Shown: positions 8,529 through 17,039 of the stretch, piece after piece
How positions within the stretch are numbered: the first letter of the stretch is position 1
Layout: each line of letters starts with the position of its first letter
The notes under the pieces: generated by a model
Told to the model about the DNA's origin: nothing
The model's input: the letters and a program-made list of their open reading frames with translations, nothing else
Databases searched by the model: none
Source: Pseudomonadota bacterium
Lineage (GTDB): Bacteria; Pseudomonadota; Alphaproteobacteria; Caulobacterales; Caulobacteraceae
Assembly: GCA_023432855.1 (NCBI GenBank)
Contig: JAEZEZ010000035.1
Span: 62,001-126,000 of the forward strand
Direction of reading: 5' to 3'
DNA: 64,000 nucleotides
Position numbers and translations under genes: made by a program

Positions 8529-9664
8529 GCCGGAAGCTCCACGGTCACCACGGCCTGGGCCGCAAGTCCTTCGCCGCGGCCGGTGAAGCCCATGCCTTCC
8601 GTCGTGGTGGCCTTTACGCTGACCGCGCCAAGCGGCAGCGCGAGGATTCCCGCCACCCGCTCGCGCATGGCCTGGCGGTGGGGTTTGATCCGGGGTCGCT
8701 CGCATACCAGGGTCACGTCGACGTTGACGATCAGGCCGCCACGGGCCGCGGCCATGTCGGCGGCGTGCTTCAGGAACCGGTCGGACGAGGCGCCCTTCCA
8801 CTGCGGATCGCTGGGCGGGAAGTGATCGCCTATGTCGCCTTCGCCCAGCGCGCCGAGAACGGCGTCGGTGATGGCATGCAGGCCGGCGTCCGCGTCGGAG
8901 TGGCCGACCAGCGTCTGGTCGTGGTCGATGCGCACGCCGCATAGCCAGACCGCGTCGCCGGGGCCCCAGCGATGGGCGTCGAAGCCCTGGCCCACGCGAG
9001 TGCGCCGCAGGCCGGCCGCGATCGCTTCGGCCATCTCGAAATCCTCCGGATAGGTCAGCTTCATCAGCCGTGGGTCGCCTGCGGTCAGGCGCACGATCCC
9101 GCCATTGCGTTCCACGGCTGCAGCGTCGTCGGTCATTTCCTCGCCCGCCGGCCAGGCCGCGTGAGCCGCTGTCAGGGCCACCCGCCGGAAGGCCTGGGGT
9201 GTCTGGGCGCGCCAGAGACCCGATCTAGGCACGGTGCCCTCGACCGTCTCGCCATCGCCGCGCTTCAACGTGTCGGCAAGGGGGAGGGCGGGAACAGCCC
9301 CGTCCGCGTCCGCCAGGGCCCCGAGCAGCCGGCGGACGACTTCCCTGCCCAGGAAGGGGCGGGCGGCGTCGTGGACGAGGACCGCGTCCGCCGCATCGGC
9401 GCCGATGGCCTCGAGACCGGACCGGACCGAGGCCGCCCGCGTCGCGCCGCCGTCGGCGAGGATGATGTCCAGCCCGGCGAGCGCCTCCTGCGCCTGCGCC
9501 CGGGCGTCGGAAGGAATGACCGCCACCAGGCGGCCCGCGCCCGCCGCCCGCAGCGCCTCGGCCGACCAGCGCACGACGGGCTTGCCGGCAAGCCGGCGCC
9601 ACTGCTTCGGTCCGCCCGCGCGGCTCCCCGAACCCGCGGCGACGATGATGGCGTCGAAAGTCAT
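8525..9664 (-). CDS. ispDF: Bifunctional IspD/IspF isoprenoid biosynthesis enzyme
   Basis: A 379-residue fusion carrying two non-consecutive steps of the methylerythritol-phosphate pathway. The N-terminal ~220 residues are IspD (MEP cytidylyltransferase): IIVAAGSGSRAGGPKQWRRL, VLVHDAARPF, and TAAHAAWPAGEEMTDDAAAV. The C-terminal ~158 are IspF (MECDP synthase): RVGQGFDAHRW with the zinc-binding Asp and His, VGHSDADAGLHAITDA, GDIGDHFPPSD and the terminal KATTTEGMGFTGRGEG. The fusion is typical of alphaproteobacteria. The gene is divergent from dusB, with a 74-base spacer containing a 7-bp inverted repeat. Confidence 0.97.
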   Translation of the reverse strand: MTFDAIIVAAGSGSRAGGPKQWRRLAGKPVVRWSAEALRAAGAGRLVAVIPSDARAQAQEALAGLDIILADGGATRAASVRSGLEAIGADAADAVLVHDAARPFLGREVVRRLLGALADADGAVPALPLADTLKRGDGETVEGTVPRSGLWRAQTPQAFRRVALTAAHAAWPAGEEMTDDAAAVERNGGIVRLTAGDPRLMKLTYPEDFEMAEAIAAGLRRTRVGQGFDAHRWGPGDAVWLCGVRIDHDQTLVGHSDADAGLHAITDAVLGALGEGDIGDHFPPSDPQWKGASSDRFLKHAADMAAARGGLIVNVDVTLVCERPRIKPHRQAMRERVAGILALPLGAVSVKATTTEGMGFTGRGEGLAAQAVVTVELPA

Positions 9665-9715
9665 GGCCGGCTGTTTGGGGCCTCACCCTGCGCGGCGCAA
9701 GACTGGACCTGCGGC

Positions 9716-9737
9716 GGCGCCTCGGTCACAAGGCGCC
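9716..9737 (+). promoter_or_regulatory. Inverted repeat abutting the dusB start codon
   Basis: GGCGCCT and AGGCGCC form a perfect 7-bp inverted repeat around the 8-base loop CGGTCACA, ending two bases before the ATG at 9739. The only Shine-Dalgarno-like sequence for dusB (AAGG, 9730-9733) lies partly in the 3' arm, so the hairpin in the mRNA would hide the ribosome-binding site. This is seen directly; a regulatory role is inference. Confidence 0.4.
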
Positions 9738-9738
9738 C

Positions 9739-10749
9739 ATGAGCAACAGCCTGCGCATCGGTGACGTGCAGATCGGCGGACGGGTTTTGATCGCCCCCAT
9801 GACCGGCGTCAGCGACCTGCCGTACCGCCGCGCCGCCTCGCGCCTCGGCGCGGCCTATGTCGCGACCGAGATGGTCGCCTGTGCGGAACTCGCGCGCGGT
9901 CGGCCAGATGTCGTGCGCCGCGCCGCCGTGGGGGAGGGGCTCCGGCTGACCGTGATCCAGCTGGTTGGCCGGGATCCGGAGATGATCGCCAAGGGCGCCG
10001 CCATGGCCGAGGCGGCGGGCGCGGATATCATCGACCTGAACTTCGGCTGCCCGGCGAAGGAGGTCACCGGCGTCGCGTCCGGCTCGGCGCTGATGCGCGA
10101 CCTCGAACTCTCGTCACGCATCATCGGCGCGGCCGTGTCCGCCGTGTCGCGTCCCGTGACCGTGAAGATGCGGCTGGGCTGGGACGACGCCTCCCGCAAC
10201 GCGCCGGAACTCGCGCAGAGGGCGCAGGAGCTCGGCGTCGCCGCCGTCACCGTTCACGGGCGCACGCGTCAGCAGTTCTACAAGGGCGAGGCCGACTGGA
10301 ACGCCGTGGCCGAGGTGAAGCGGGCCGTCCGCATTCCGGTCATCGTCAACGGCGACATCGTCGATGCAGGCACTGCCCGTACGGCGCTGCGCGTTTCCGG
10401 CGCGGACGCGGTCATGTTGGGCCGCGGCGTCTATGGCCGTCCGTGGCTGGCGCCCGCCATCGACCGCGCACTCGCGGAAGAACAGCCCGACGCGGCGCCG
10501 GAGGCGGAGGCGAGGCTGCATATCGTGATCGAGCACTTCCGCGAGAGCCTGGCCTTCTACGGCGACGGTCTGGGGCTGAAGATGTTCCGCAAGCATCTGG
10601 GCTGGTACGTCGAGCAGGCGCCATGGCCGGCCTCCGCCCAGGAACGCCGCGCGGCCAAGGCCCGTCTTTGCCGGCTTGAGACCCAGCGCGAGGTGGAGGC
10701 GGCGCTCACGAACTTGTGGTTGAGGCAGGGGGCTCGCCTCGCCGCCTGA
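9739..10749 (+). CDS. dusB: tRNA-dihydrouridine synthase, DusB/NifR3 family
   Basis: An FMN enzyme that reduces specific uridines of tRNA to dihydrouridine. The 336-residue protein shows VLIAPMTGVSDLPYRR, IDLNFGCPAKEV with the catalytic Cys, VTVKMRLGWDD, VTVHGRTRQQFYKGEADW and IPVIVNGDI, which are FMN/TIM-barrel and substrate motifs of the DUS family. In many alphaproteobacteria this gene (called nifR3) heads the nitrogen-regulation cluster dusB-ntrB-ntrC-ntrY-ntrX. Here ntrY follows directly after 69 bases and ntrB/ntrC are missing. A hairpin overlies its ribosome-binding region. Confidence 0.96.
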   Translation: MSNSLRIGDVQIGGRVLIAPMTGVSDLPYRRAASRLGAAYVATEMVACAELARGRPDVVRRAAVGEGLRLTVIQLVGRDPEMIAKGAAMAEAAGADIIDLNFGCPAKEVTGVASGSALMRDLELSSRIIGAAVSAVSRPVTVKMRLGWDDASRNAPELAQRAQELGVAAVTVHGRTRQQFYKGEADWNAVAEVKRAVRIPVIVNGDIVDAGTARTALRVSGADAVMLGRGVYGRPWLAPAIDRALAEEQPDAAPEAEARLHIVIEHFRESLAFYGDGLGLKMFRKHLGWYVEQAPWPASAQERRAAKARLCRLETQREVEAALTNLWLRQGARLAA

Positions 10750-10767
10750 CACAGTGGCGCCGTATTG

Positions 10768-10781
10768 CAGCAACATTGCTG
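10768..10781. promoter_or_regulatory. Dyad in the dusB-ntrY spacer, candidate operator
   Basis: CAGCAA and TTGCTG form a perfect 6-bp inverted repeat with a 2-base centre, 37 bases before the ntrY start, within an A+T-richer stretch. It does not match the classical NtrC box. It could be an operator for ntrYX or the remnant of a former ntrB leader; both are inference. Confidence 0.3.
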
Positions 10782-10818
10782 TTGAAAATGAGGCACACTG
10801 TCTGCTTAGCTTGACGCC

Positions 10819-13038
10819 ATGCTGAACGCCTTCGTCCGCAAGGGCGCGCCAGCCATGTCCGCCTTCCAGGCCTGGCCCGGCGACCGCCGGGGGAAGGTCG
10901 TATTCGGCGTTCTCTACGGTGTCGCGGCCATCGTCACGTCGCTGGCGATCTGGCTGGTCGCTTCGGCGCCCGGCACCGGACCGATCACGCCGGCGAGCCA
11001 GCTCCTGCTGTGGATTCTGGCGGCCAATCTGCTGGTCATTGTCGGGCTGGCCGCCGCCGTGGTGTGGCGCGTCGGCAAGCTGGCGCGCGAGCGGCAGACG
11101 GACGCCGGGGCGCGACTGCGCCTCCGCTTCGTGCAGATGTTCGCCATCGCCGCCGTGGCCCCGGCCCTGGTCGTCGCGCTGTTCTTCGGCGTGCTGGTCA
11201 CGCGTGGGGTGGAGAACTGGTTCAGCGAGCGGGTGCGCACGGCCGTCGAGAACGGCGCCTCGATCGCGCGGACCTACGTCGACCAGCAGACCAGCGCCGT
11301 CGGCTCGGACCTGCAGGCAATGGGAGAAGACCTCAGCCAGCCGCGGGTGATCGCCATGTTCCCGACGCGGCTGACCTTCTCGCGGGCGCTCGAGGACCTC
11401 GCGCAGCTCCGAAACTTCGTCGCCGTCTATGTCATCGACGGGCAGGGCCAGGTTCTGGCGCGCGCCGAGGCGCCCCAGGCCCCGGCCTATTCGGCGCCGC
11501 CGCCGGCCACCCTGGCCGAGGCGAGGAGCGGCGACGTCCTGCCGGTCAGCGTCTTTCCCGACCCCGACCTCGTGCGCGCGGTGCACCGGCTCGAAGGTTA
11601 CGGCGACGCCTATCTGTACGGGGTCCGCTACCTTGAACCCGGCATCATCGGCCGCCTGCGCAACGCCGAGCAGGCGATCGTCGCCTATCGCGAGGCCGAG
11701 CAGAGCCGGGCGCGCATCCAGTCGGCCTTCATCCTCGTCTATGTGGAAACCGCCCTGCTGGTGCTGGTGGGCGCCGTCTGGCTCGGCATGGCGGCGGCCG
11801 GCGCCATCGCCGCGCCCGTCGCCCGCCTGGTGCAAGCGGCCGACCGCGTCGCCGGCGGGGACCTGGACGTGCGGGTCGAAACCGACCGCGACGTCGAAGA
11901 GATCGCCGTGTTGTCCCGGGCCTTCAATCGGATGACGAGCGATCTTCAGACACAGCAGGAAGCGCTTAAGAACGCCTCCGCGGAGGCGCAGGCGCGGCGG
12001 CGCTTCATCGAGACCGTGCTCTCCGGTGTCAGCGCCGGGGTGGTCGGCACCGATGCGCGCGGCCGGGTGTCCGCCATCAACCGCCAGGCCCAGGCTTTGC
12101 TCGACATCGGCGACGATGCGGTCGGCAAGCCGCTGGCCAAGGTGTCGCCGGAGCTCGCTACGGTCGTATCCGGCCCTCCGGAGGCGGGCGATCAGGAGGT
12201 GGACGTGACCCGTGGCGGCGACACGCACCGGCTTCGCGTTCGCGTCTCCGACGGCGAGGAGGGCGGACTGATCCTCACCTTCGACGACATCACGCGATTG
12301 GTCACGGCCCAGCGGAACGCCGCCTGGAAGGACGTGGCGCGCCGCATCGCCCACGAGATCAAGAACCCGCTGACTCCGATCCAACTCTCGGCCGAGCGGC
12401 TGCGGCGCAAGTACCGCGACCAGATCGTGGGCGACCTCGAGACTTTCGACCGCTGCACGGACACCATCGTCAGGCAGGTGGGGGACATCGGCCGGATGGT
12501 CGATGAGTTCTCCTCCTTCGCCCGCATGCCGGCGCCCAAGTTCGCGGAGGAGGACCCCGCCGAACTTCTGCGTGAGGCCGTGTTCGCCCAGCGCGTGGCC
12601 CAGCCCGATGCGGAGATGGAACTCGTCGAACCGCTGCCGTCGGTCCGGTTCGTCGCCGATGGGCGGATGGTCGGCCAGGCCCTGACGAACGTGCTGAAGA
12701 ACGCCGGCGAATCGGTTTCGGCGCGGCGGGCTTCGGATCCCGACTCGCCGGGCAGGGTGACCGCCTCCCTGGCGCTGGAAGGCGACGGCCTGTGCTTCAT
12801 CGTCGAGGATGACGGTATCGGCTTGCCGGCCAAGGATCGCGACCGGCTGGCCGAGCCCTACGTGACCACACGCGAGAAGGGCACCGGGCTCGGTCTCGCC
12901 ATCGTCAAACGAATTTGCGAGGACCACGGCGGCGAGCTCGTGCTCGGCGACGCGGTCGAACTGACCGGCGCGAGGGTGGTGTTGCGCTTCCCCCGCGCGG
13001 TCAAGGGGGCGGCCCGTCCGCCCGCCACAGCGGCTTGA
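10819..13038 (+). CDS. ntrY: NtrY sensor histidine kinase
   Basis: A 739-residue membrane sensor kinase pairing with NtrX; in alphaproteobacteria NtrYX is linked to nitrogen, redox and envelope signals. Order visible: N-terminal hydrophobic segments (VVFGVLYGVAAIVTSLAIWL; LLLWILAANLLVIVGLAAAV; FAIAAVAPALVVALFFGVLV), a periplasmic stretch, a further membrane segment near residue 315, HAMP (PVARLVQAADRVAGGDL), a PAS domain around 395-490, HisKA with phospho-acceptor His512 (RRIAHEIKNPLTPIQL), and the ATPase N and G boxes (NVLKNAGESV, GTGLGLAIVKRICEDHGG). A later ATG (residue 13) is possible. It ends 8 bases before ntrX. Confidence 0.95.
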   Translation: MLNAFVRKGAPAMSAFQAWPGDRRGKVVFGVLYGVAAIVTSLAIWLVASAPGTGPITPASQLLLWILAANLLVIVGLAAAVVWRVGKLARERQTDAGARLRLRFVQMFAIAAVAPALVVALFFGVLVTRGVENWFSERVRTAVENGASIARTYVDQQTSAVGSDLQAMGEDLSQPRVIAMFPTRLTFSRALEDLAQLRNFVAVYVIDGQGQVLARAEAPQAPAYSAPPPATLAEARSGDVLPVSVFPDPDLVRAVHRLEGYGDAYLYGVRYLEPGIIGRLRNAEQAIVAYREAEQSRARIQSAFILVYVETALLVLVGAVWLGMAAAGAIAAPVARLVQAADRVAGGDLDVRVETDRDVEEIAVLSRAFNRMTSDLQTQQEALKNASAEAQARRRFIETVLSGVSAGVVGTDARGRVSAINRQAQALLDIGDDAVGKPLAKVSPELATVVSGPPEAGDQEVDVTRGGDTHRLRVRVSDGEEGGLILTFDDITRLVTAQRNAAWKDVARRIAHEIKNPLTPIQLSAERLRRKYRDQIVGDLETFDRCTDTIVRQVGDIGRMVDEFSSFARMPAPKFAEEDPAELLREAVFAQRVAQPDAEMELVEPLPSVRFVADGRMVGQALTNVLKNAGESVSARRASDPDSPGRVTASLALEGDGLCFIVEDDGIGLPAKDRDRLAEPYVTTREKGTGLGLAIVKRICEDHGGELVLGDAVELTGARVVLRFPRAVKGAARPPATAA

Positions 13039-13046
13039 GGACGCGT

Positions 13047-14453
13047 ATGAAACCGGTGACCGGCGCAGACATACTGGTGGTGGACGACGAGGCGGATATC
13101 CGGGAACTCGTCGCCGGCATCCTGCAGGACGAAGGCTATGCGGTCCGCACGGCCGTGGATTCCGAAAGCGCGCTGGCGGCCTTCAAGGCGCGGAAGCCGG
13201 GCCTGCTGGTGCTCGACATCTGGATGCAGGGCGGAGGGCTGGACGGCCTGGAGCTGCTCGACGTGGTCAAGGAGCTCGACCCCGATCTGCCGGTGATCAT
13301 GATCTCGGGGCACGGCAACATCGAAACCGCGGTCAGCGCGATCAAGCGCGGGGCCTACGACTTCCTGGAAAAGCCCTTCAAGTCGGATCGTCTCATCCTG
13401 ATCGTCCAGCGCGCGCTGGAAGCCGCAAACCTCCGCCGCGAGAACCGGGCGCTGCGCGCCAAGGCGTTCGTGCCGGACAACCTCATCGGACGCTCCCAGG
13501 CGGCGCAGCAGCTGCGCGCGACGATCGCCAAGGTGGCCCCCGCCAACAGCCGGATCCTGGTTTCCGGGCCGCCCGGCTCGGGCAAGGAGCTGGTCGCGCG
13601 CCTGATCCACGACGCCAGTTCGCGTTCCCGCTGCGAGTTCGTGGCCATCAGCGCCGCCGGGATGACGCCCGAACGCCTCGATTCCGAGCTTTACGGCGAG
13701 GAGGGGGAGGGCGGGCGTCCGCGCAAGATCGGCGTGTTCGAGCGGGCCCATGGCGGCACCCTGTATCTGGACGAAGTCGCCGACATGCCGCGGGAAAGCC
13801 AGAGCCGCATCCTGCGGGTGCTGGTCGAACAGCGCTTCCGGAGGGTCGGCGGCGACGCCGACGTCCAGGTCGATGTCCGTGTCATCTCGTCCAGCTCCAG
13901 GGACCTGCGCGACGAAATCGCGGCCGGCCGTTTCCGCGAGGACCTGTTCCACCGGCTCAACGTGGTGCCGATCCGGGTGCCTGGCCTGTCGGAGCGGCGC
14001 GAGGACATCGCCGAACTGGTCGACTACTTCATCGACGGCATCGCCTCCGCCCAGGGCCTGCCCCGCCGGCGCCTTGGCGAGGACGCCATCGCCACCCTGC
14101 AGGTGCACGCCTGGCCCGGCAACGTCCGGCAGTTGCGCAACAACGTCGAGCGATTGCTGATCCTGGCGACGGGCGACCCCAACGAGCCGATCACCGCCCA
14201 CATGCTGCCGTCGGAAGTGGCGTCGGCGGGCGCGGCGGGCTCCGTCGGCCCCGAGCGCATCATCGCCCTGCCGCTGCGGGAAGCGCGCGAGGTGTTCGAG
14301 CGCGAATACCTCGGCGCCCAGATCCTGCGCTTCGGCGGCAACATCTCCCGCACGGCCAGTTTTATCGGCATGGAGCGCTCGGCGCTGCACCGCAAGCTCA
14401 AGTCCCTCGGCGTGGCGCCGGCGCGCAACGGCGAAGAGGCCGAGGAAGACTGA
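13047..14453 (+). CDS. ntrX: NtrX response regulator (NtrC-family architecture, no GAFTGA)
   Basis: A 468-residue regulator: receiver domain (ILVVDDEADIRELV, phospho-acceptor Asp in LLVLDIWMQ, KPFKSDRL), an AAA+ domain with Walker A GPPGSGKELVAR and Walker B-like GGTLYLDEVADMP, and a C-terminal Fis-type helix-turn-helix (GGNISRTASFIGMERSALHRKL). The sigma-54 contact loop GAFTGA is absent: the segment reads GEEGEGGRPRKIGVFERA. This loss is known from other alphaproteobacterial NtrX proteins, so it probably acts without sigma-54. The gene follows ntrY directly and its TGA overlaps the ATG of dat (TGATG). Confidence 0.95.
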   Translation: MKPVTGADILVVDDEADIRELVAGILQDEGYAVRTAVDSESALAAFKARKPGLLVLDIWMQGGGLDGLELLDVVKELDPDLPVIMISGHGNIETAVSAIKRGAYDFLEKPFKSDRLILIVQRALEAANLRRENRALRAKAFVPDNLIGRSQAAQQLRATIAKVAPANSRILVSGPPGSGKELVARLIHDASSRSRCEFVAISAAGMTPERLDSELYGEEGEGGRPRKIGVFERAHGGTLYLDEVADMPRESQSRILRVLVEQRFRRVGGDADVQVDVRVISSSSRDLRDEIAAGRFREDLFHRLNVVPIRVPGLSERREDIAELVDYFIDGIASAQGLPRRRLGEDAIATLQVHAWPGNVRQLRNNVERLLILATGDPNEPITAHMLPSEVASAGAAGSVGPERIIALPLREAREVFEREYLGAQILRFGGNISRTASFIGMERSALHRKLKSLGVAPARNGEEAEED

Positions 14454-15316
14454 TGTCGCGCCAGGCCTATGTGAACGGTCGCTTTGCGCCTCACGGCGAC
14501 GCCGTGGTCCACATCGAGGATCGCGGCTACCAGTTCGCCGACGCGGTCTACGAGGTCTGGGCGGTCATCGACGGCCGGCTCGCGGACTTTCAGGGGCATA
14601 TGGAGCGATTGCATCGCAGCCTGGACGAGTTGCGCATCGCCCATCCGATGAGCCGCGCCGCCCTGACCGCGGTCCTGCGCGAGGTCGTCCGGCGCAACCG
14701 GGTCCGCAACGGGCTTTGCTACATCCAGATCTCGCGCGGCACGGCCCGGCGGGACCACCCGTTTCCCAACCCGGCGGTTCCTCCTAGCGTGGTCATCACC
14801 TGCAAGGCGATCGACCCGGCACTCGGCGACGCCAAGGCGGCCAAGGGCGTGGCCGTGGTTACCCGGCCGGATGAGCGCTGGGGGCGCTGCGACATCAAGA
14901 CGGTCGGTTTGCTGCCCAATGTCCTGGCCAAGCAGGCGGCGCGCGACGCCGGCGCCGCCGAGGCCTGGCTGGTCGACGACCTGGGCTTCGTGACCGAGGG
15001 TTCCTCGACCAACGCGTGGATCGTCGATGCCGAGGGGGCGCTGCGCACGCGCGACACCAACTGCAACATCCTGCGCGGCATCACCCGTCACAACCTGATC
15101 GCGCTGGCGCGGGAGGCGGGCGTCGAACTCTCCGAGCGGCCGTTCACGGTGGACGAGGCAAAGGCCGCGAAGGAAGCCTTCTTCACCGCCGCCTCTGCCT
15201 TCGTGCAGCCGGTCATCTCCATAGACGGTCACCGCATCGGCGACGGGCGCCCTGGCCCCATATCGATGAAACTTCGCGAACTTTACTATCGGCAGGCGCG
15301 CGAACAGGCGGTGTGA
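14453..15316 (+). CDS. dat: D-amino-acid (D-alanine) transaminase
   Basis: A 287-residue class IV PLP aminotransferase that interconverts D-alanine and D-glutamate with their oxoacids, supplying cell-wall precursors. Motifs are YVNGRFAPHGDAVVHIEDRG, YIQISRGTARRDH, the PLP-lysine segment CDIKTVGLLPNVLAKQ, and the phosphate-binding TEGSSTNAWIV. Branched-chain aminotransferases share the fold, but the N-terminal INGRF/IEDRG pattern and length favour Dat. It is translationally coupled to ntrX, an arrangement found in Caulobacter-like genomes, where hfq normally follows next; here a foreign-looking gene intervenes. Confidence 0.92.
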   Translation: MSRQAYVNGRFAPHGDAVVHIEDRGYQFADAVYEVWAVIDGRLADFQGHMERLHRSLDELRIAHPMSRAALTAVLREVVRRNRVRNGLCYIQISRGTARRDHPFPNPAVPPSVVITCKAIDPALGDAKAAKGVAVVTRPDERWGRCDIKTVGLLPNVLAKQAARDAGAAEAWLVDDLGFVTEGSSTNAWIVDAEGALRTRDTNCNILRGITRHNLIALAREAGVELSERPFTVDEAKAAKEAFFTAASAFVQPVISIDGHRIGDGRPGPISMKLRELYYRQAREQAV

Positions 15317-15366
15317 TCCGAGAACTGAATTCGGTTGCAGGTTGCCGGGAGAGTCCGCCGCCGATC

Positions 15367-16596
15367 ATGAGTTTGGGAAAATCAGCTTTGCTCCGAACTA
15401 CTCTCGCCATTGCCCTGGCCCTCATACTCTCCGGCGTGCCCGCGGGGTCCAGCTTCGCTGTACCGATCGAGGCCACCCGCGTTCAAGCGCTTGTTGAATC
15501 TGACCCGAACGGCGCCCTTGAACTGATCGAAGGGATACAAGCGCTCGGCGGTGCAAACGAAATTTCCCCCGATGACATCGCGCGCCTTGGGGCCAACAAA
15601 GCAATCTTCCCTCGCTTGATGCGCGCTCTGGACCGGCTGGACTATGCCCCTTCGGACCTAGGCGGCCACATCGACTGGCTCTGGCTTCGCTGGGCAATCA
15701 ATCGACATGCAGATGACCCGGCGGCGGCCAAACGTGCCACTCGACGCCTCCGAAGCGTTTACAGCGTGATCGAAGCGCGACTGGACGGACGGCTTGATGC
15801 GATTGTGAACCGTGGGGATCCAAACTTCGATCCGCGCGGTCATGCGATGAAGCGTGGGGCGGACCTTCGCCGTTGGATTGCCCAGCATCCGAATTCGTTG
15901 CGAGCAGCGAATGAGATGACGGGGATGAGGATCATACTCGGGGATTTTGCCACCGCCCTCGAGGAGATTGCGGTGTCTCGTACCCGTGCAGCCCGCCAAC
16001 AATACGCCGATACCGAACTGAATCTGGTCGATCTCCATACCCAACGCGCCATTGTCTTGTTCGCGCTAGGCCGCCACGACGAGGCTTTGGCCGGCCTGCG
16101 CGAGGATGCGGCAGTGGAGCGAGAAGGTGCGTTGACGACGTTCACGGCACTGACCTACGCGGGAGCACTGACGAATTCTGGTCGCGCCGAAGAAGCGCTG
16201 GTGGTGCTCAATCGCTTCGAACCGCAGTCTAAATCCGATCTCGCGTGGCTGGCGCTCAGACGAATCTGTGCGCTCGCGGCACTGAACCGAAGGGACGAGG
16301 GAAGAGCCCTGCTACCGCGGCTGGAGTCAGAGTCCTGGCAAGGTACGCTGTTGTACGAAGCACTGCTTTGTCTGGACGATTATGATCGAGCCGCGTCGGC
16401 AATTGTCGAACAGCTGGAAGACCCCGTCAGACGAGGGGCGGCGTTGGTGCGACTAAGTGAATGGAACTACGCCCCGAACCCTAATCGTGGACAACGTCTG
16501 TTGCAGGAGCGGAGCTTCCGGGTCCAGAATCGCCAGGATGTCCGAACTGCGATTGCAAAGATCGGCCGGACTGAACCAATCGACCTCATTTTCTGA
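15367..16596 (+). CDS. Secreted TPR-like hypothetical protein, A+T-richer than its neighbours
   Basis: A 409-residue protein with a Sec signal peptide (LLRTTLAIALALILSGVP, cleavage near SFA). The rest is predicted alpha-helical with degenerate TPR-like repeats: ATALEEIAVSRTRAARQQYADT-type pairs, FALGRHDEALAGLREDA and NSGRAEEALVVLNRFEP. No catalytic motif or named family is recognised. The gene is visibly richer in A and T and uses codons such as ATA and TTG more than the flanking genes. It sits between dat and hfq, which are normally adjacent in this conserved cluster. This suggests later insertion (inference). TPR proteins usually bind other proteins; what this one binds is unknown. Confidence 0.65.
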   Translation: MSLGKSALLRTTLAIALALILSGVPAGSSFAVPIEATRVQALVESDPNGALELIEGIQALGGANEISPDDIARLGANKAIFPRLMRALDRLDYAPSDLGGHIDWLWLRWAINRHADDPAAAKRATRRLRSVYSVIEARLDGRLDAIVNRGDPNFDPRGHAMKRGADLRRWIAQHPNSLRAANEMTGMRIILGDFATALEEIAVSRTRAARQQYADTELNLVDLHTQRAIVLFALGRHDEALAGLREDAAVEREGALTTFTALTYAGALTNSGRAEEALVVLNRFEPQSKSDLAWLALRRICALAALNRRDEGRALLPRLESESWQGTLLYEALLCLDDYDRAASAIVEQLEDPVRRGAALVRLSEWNYAPNPNRGQRLLQERSFRVQNRQDVRTAIAKIGRTEPIDLIF

Positions 16597-16736
16597 CTCC
16601 GTGTAGTCCATGGAGCTTCCGCGCTGTCATTCTGATGCGTCGTTCCTGCGCGTCACCCGCGTCACCCGAGGAGGGTACGAAATGGTGGGGGTTGCTCCCG
16701 CACCCGCCGCCCGCTTATCTGCGCCGTGATGTGTGT

Positions 16737-16753
16737 GGGAGCGCTGGGCTCCC
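16737..16753 (+). promoter_or_regulatory. Hairpin in the hfq leader
   Basis: GGGAGC and GCTCCC form a 6-bp stem around the loop GCTGG, 34 bases before the hfq ATG. There is no T-tract after it, so it is not a typical terminator. The 191-base region between the TPR-like gene and hfq otherwise shows only a GGGGGG run upstream of the start as a possible ribosome-binding site. Confidence 0.25.
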
Positions 16754-16787
16754 GTCGAAAAGAAAGAACCGGGGGGCGAAACCGCCG

Positions 16788-17039
16788 ATGTCCCAGGACA
16801 AGAAACAGAACCTTCAGGACACCTTTCTCAACAGCGTTCGAAAGTCGAAAACCCCGCTGACCATCTTCCTGGTCAACGGCGTGAAGCTGCAGGGCGTCGT
16901 TACCTGGTTCGATAATTTCTGCGTGCTGCTTCGCCGGGATGGACAGTCCCAGCTGGTCTACAAGCACGCGATCTCGACCATCATGCCCTCGCAGCCGGTT
17001 CAGCTTTACGAACCCGAAGTCGAAGCCGACAGCGAGTGA
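16788..17039 (+). CDS. hfq: RNA chaperone Hfq
   Basis: An 83-residue Sm-like protein that forms hexamers and pairs small RNAs with mRNAs. It contains the Sm1 region (QDTFLNSVRKSKTPLTIFLV, NGVKLQGVVTWFDNFCVLL) and the Sm2 signature QLVYKHAISTIMPS, with the YKHAIST motif specific to Hfq. The short acidic tail EPEVEADSE is typical of alphaproteobacterial Hfq. The ATG is chosen because Hfq homologues begin MSxxKxQNLQDxFLN. The last bases overlap the GTG start of hflX (GTGA), so hfq and hflX are translationally coupled. Confidence 0.98.
   Translation: MSQDKKQNLQDTFLNSVRKSKTPLTIFLVNGVKLQGVVTWFDNFCVLLRRDGQSQLVYKHAISTIMPSQPVQLYEPEVEADSE

Noticed and set aside
6603..8942. A 779-codon open frame antisense to the membrane-spermidine-synthase-like gene and ispDF
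   Set aside because: Low-complexity Arg/Gly/His composition with no start signal or family; the sense genes are clearly real.
10114..12927. A 937-codon open frame antisense to dusB/ntrY
   Set aside because: It mirrors ntrY codon phase in GC-rich DNA, is compositionally odd (Arg/His/Gly-rich) and matches no family; ntrY itself has full kinase motifs.
13690..13750. Loss of GAFTGA in NtrX as a novel feature
   Set aside because: The same loss is known in other alphaproteobacterial NtrX proteins; kept only as annotation.
16737..16753. Hairpin before hfq as a rho-independent terminator
   Set aside because: No T-tract follows, so it does not fit; kept only as a leader hairpin.
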